Source of the DNA: JAKEGN01 sp964465665
GTDB taxonomy: Bacteria > Pseudomonadota > Gammaproteobacteria > Steroidobacterales > Woeseiaceae
Reading direction: 5' to 3'
Assembly: GCA_964465665.1 (NCBI GenBank)
Contig: CAYXKM010000178.1
Span: 1 to 7,793 of the forward strand
Length of the DNA: 7,793 nucleotides
The notes under the pieces were generated by a model. That model did not search any database, was not told the DNA's origin, and saw only the letters and a program-made list of their open reading frames with translations. Shown piece after piece: positions 5,963 to 7,793 of this stretch (positions are counted from its first letter, which is position 1; every line of letters begins with the position of its first letter). Both the position numbers and the translations under genes were made by a program.

Positions 5963-7129
5963 ATGCGGCACTACTTCTCAATTACGGATCGTATCGGGCA
6001 CTTTCCCGAACTGGATGGCCTGAGAGGCATCGCCATTCTCCTCGTGCTGTTGCGGCACGCAACTCAGCCCCTCGTTGAACACCATGGTTCCTTGTTGCGA
6101 ATTGGTTCGTGGGACCTTGCAACACCGTTGATCAATGGTTGGATGGGCGTTGACCTGTTCTTCGTTCTCAGCGGCTTTCTCATCACGTACCATCTGTTGA
6201 AGCGGTGGCCGCCGCAGTTTAGCGGTTCGTTCATGGCTCGCTACTGGGCAAAGCGTGTCCTACGAACCTTCCCTGCCTACTTCGCCGCTGTGATCATCGC
6301 GCTCTACGGCGTGGTTCCCCTGTTCGATGCCAGGACGGACAATGTTTCCTACACGCTTTTTGTGCACTTCCTTTTTCTGCAGGACTACCTGGGTTCCGAC
6401 CTTGTGGCGGCTTTCTGGTCCCTGGGAGTCGAGGAAAAGTTCTATCTTTTGTGCCCACTGGTTTTGCTGTCAATCCGCAAGCTGACACCGCGCTGGCAGC
6501 TGACAGCGCTTGCGGCGCTAGCTGTATTGCCGACCGTTCTTCGAGTAGTAACTCTAAATGGCAGTTACGCGGAGATCATCAATTATCCGGGGTTCTTCTG
6601 GACCGTTCGGTCTCCGTTTCATCTGGCGATGGATGGATTGTGGACGGGTGTCATCTGCGCGTTGATTTACGTGAACGAGTCCCTGCGTGCTGCATTCAAA
6701 AAGTTCAATATGCAGCGCGTTGGCAGTGCCTGTCTCACTCTCCTGCTCTGCCTGATGATTCCCGTTGCGTGGTTCGATGACGGCTGGTACTACTCGTCGA
6801 CTTTCGTACTCGCGCTACTTGCACTGGCATTCAGTGGATTGTTACTTTCGTCAATTGTTGCGAAAACCTGGATTGCGACCGTACTGAGCGCTGTTTGGCT
6901 ACGCGCGCTTTCGACGATCTCCTACAGTGTTTACCTTGTACACCTTATGCTTGTTCCGCTGGCGCTGCACCTGGTCAACCGCTTCGTTCCGTTCGCAGCA
7001 GACCGACCGGATCTCCACTTCGTCGCTTTCGCGCCTCTGTTCATGGTCTTGTCCGTTCTGGGCGGGCTGGCGTTGCATTTCACAGTCGAGAAGCCGTTTC
7101 TGATTCTGAAAGACAAGATAAAACTCTGA
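5963..7129 (+). CDS. Acyltransferase 3 family membrane protein (OafA/YrhL type)
   Basis: Proteins of this family move acetyl or other acyl groups across the inner membrane onto sugars of O-antigen, peptidoglycan, glucans or small lipids. The 388 residues show the family marks in order: PELDGLRGIAIL (15-26), R31-H32 at the end of the first helix (the expected catalytic His), GVDLFFVLSGFLIT (62-75), an Arg-rich KRVLRTFPAY (97-106), WSLGVEEKFYL (152-162), SYSVYLVH (320-327) and the closing VEKPFL (375-380). About ten membrane segments are expected. No SGNH hydrolase domain is fused at the C-terminus, so this is the short, AT3-only form. ATG 5963 is the first Met in frame and has GGA at 5956-5958 close by. 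It lies 29 bases downstream of the His-cluster membrane protein, presumably its operon partner. The acceptor molecule cannot be read from the sequence. Confidence 0.93.
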   Translation: MRHYFSITDRIGHFPELDGLRGIAILLVLLRHATQPLVEHHGSLLRIGSWDLATPLINGWMGVDLFFVLSGFLITYHLLKRWPPQFSGSFMARYWAKRVLRTFPAYFAAVIIALYGVVPLFDARTDNVSYTLFVHFLFLQDYLGSDLVAAFWSLGVEEKFYLLCPLVLLSIRKLTPRWQLTALAALAVLPTVLRVVTLNGSYAEIINYPGFFWTVRSPFHLAMDGLWTGVICALIYVNESLRAAFKKFNMQRVGSACLTLLLCLMIPVAWFDDGWYYSSTFVLALLALAFSGLLLSSIVAKTWIATVLSAVWLRALSTISYSVYLVHLMLVPLALHLVNRFVPFAADRPDLHFVAFAPLFMVLSVLGGLALHFTVEKPFLILKDKIKL

Positions 7130-7282
7130 CCAGTGCTTGCCGGACGCCTGTCCTGATTCCGATCTCGCCCGGGATTCGCTCGTTCCACAGGGCTGTGCGT
7201 TCACGCCACTCGTATCAGGACGCAAATTTCTGTTGCCGCAATTGAAATCATGGACCAGTATTCATTCGAATTTCCAGTGAGC

Positions 7283-7288
7283 AGGTGG
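7283..7288 (+). promoter_or_regulatory. Strong Shine-Dalgarno AGGTGG fixing the start at 7296
   Basis: AGGTGG differs from the ideal AGGAGG at one base and lies 7 bases before ATG 7296. It is the best ribosome binding site in the window. It argues that the phospholipase D frame begins at 7296, upstream of the in-frame TAG at 7371, rather than at a later TTG or GTG. Confidence 0.6.
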
Positions 7289-7295
7289 CGGGAGT

Positions 7296-7793
7296 ATGAG
7301 CGTGACCGCGACTGATTTCCCTTACGGACAGCCCGAGCGGTGCTCGGAGATCTGGGCAAAACGATTGCTTTAGTTCGCCGCGCTTGTCATCGGCCTGACC
7401 GGATGTGCGCAGCTCAAACCGCGCCCGGAATTGCCGCTGGACTCGGTGTCGCCGCCCGGTACCGAAACAACGCTCGACCAGGCTGTCGGTAAGGCGGAAG
7501 CAGCCTACCCAGGTCAGTCGGGGTTTCGCCTGGTGCGCGACGGTCGTGAAGCTTTTGTCACGCGCTGGTATGCGGCTGGAGCTGCCGAACGCAGCATCGA
7601 CGTGCAAACCTACATCTGGCACGCGGACACCACCGGGCTCGCGCTCGCAGCCCGAATCCTGGAGGCTGCCGATCGCGGCGTGCGCGTGCGCCTGCTGGTC
7701 GATGACATGGATGCGCGCGCGAAGAACCTCGGTTTTGCAGCCTTGCACGCTCACCCCAGTATCGATGTTCGCATGTTCAATCCGTTTGCTTCG
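7296..7793 (+). CDS. Phospholipase D family lipoprotein (ClsC/YmdC-like cardiolipin synthase), 5' part, with in-frame amber codon
   Basis: ClsC-type proteins make cardiolipin from phosphatidylglycerol and phosphatidylethanolamine at the envelope. From 7374 to the window end the frame reads FAALVIGLTGC, a hydrophobic core with an LTGC lipobox (Cys codon 7404-7406), then SGFRLVRDGREAF, AAERSIDVQTYIWH and ADRGVRVRLLVDDMDAR, ending in VRMFNPFAS. This matches the region before the first HKD motif, which lies beyond the window. Upstream in the same frame, ATG 7296 with a strong AGGTGG gives 25 codons ending AKRLL, the expected positive region of the signal peptide, but codon 26 (7371-7373) is TAG. 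No ATG, GTG or TTG lies between that TAG and the lipobox. The first later candidates, TTG 7431 and GTG 7446, would lose the signal peptide. It is therefore a nonsense-mutated gene, a sequencing error, or an unusual readthrough case. The family call is good; integrity is doubtful. Confidence 0.75.

Noticed and set aside
7150..7221. GTCCTGAT (7150-7157) and ATCAGGAC (7214-7221) as a terminator or mobile-element end
   Set aside because: The arms are only 8 bp with a 56-base loop and no T-tract, flanking target duplication or transposase. It is likely chance.
7233..7271. AT-richer patch with TTGCCG/TTGAAA and TATTCA/TTCGAA as a sigma-70 promoter for the ClsC-like gene
   Set aside because: The location is sensible, but no pair has both good hexamers and a 16-18 base spacer, so I do not annotate a promoter.
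7248..7754. A 168-codon open frame on the minus strand at the right edge
   Set aside because: It is antisense to the phospholipase D frame, whose translation matches the family well; the minus frame shows no domain.

Overview
The window is about 7.8 kb of moderately GC-rich bacterial DNA. All six genes that end inside it lie on the + strand and stop with TGA or TAA. The content points to a Gram-negative proteobacterium, probably a gammaproteobacterium: a YcjG-type dipeptide epimerase, a periplasmic serine hydrolase, and a ClsC-like phospholipase D lipoprotein. This taxonomic reading rests on protein resemblance only.

Left half (1-4717): a peptide-processing cluster. It holds an M19 (renal dipeptidase-type) dipeptidase, an L-Ala-D/L-Glu epimerase whose start codon overlaps the dipeptidase stop, a YkvI-family membrane protein starting with TTG inside a possible mRNA hairpin, and an exported class C beta-lactamase-like (S12) serine hydrolase with an extra C-terminal domain. 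The likely shared job is use or recycling of peptides containing D-amino acids, such as murein peptides: periplasmic trimming, a transporter candidate, epimerisation of Ala-D-Glu to Ala-L-Glu, and dipeptide hydrolysis. The epimerase assignment is strong. The transport role and the pathway assembly are inference.

Right-centre (4869-7129): two integral membrane proteins 29 bases apart. The first is a polytopic protein of a family I cannot name, with four histidine clusters near membrane segments. The second is a classical acyltransferase-3 (OafA/YrhL) protein. They may form a lipid- or envelope-modifying pair.

Right edge (7296-7793): the 5' part of a ClsC/YmdC-like phospholipase D lipoprotein, cut by the window end. 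It has a strong Shine-Dalgarno and ATG, but an in-frame TAG falls inside the signal peptide just before the hydrophobic core and lipobox, so the gene is either interrupted or mis-sequenced here.

Two oddities deserve most attention: that amber codon, and the M19 dipeptidase, which seems to join a Tat-like N-region directly to the middle of its catalytic domain, without the hydrophobic signal core and the usual N-terminal metal-binding segment. The His-cluster membrane protein is the best candidate for undescribed biochemistry. I found no RNA genes, CRISPR arrays, insertion sequences or integration sites, and no gene-free stretch longer than 300 bases.
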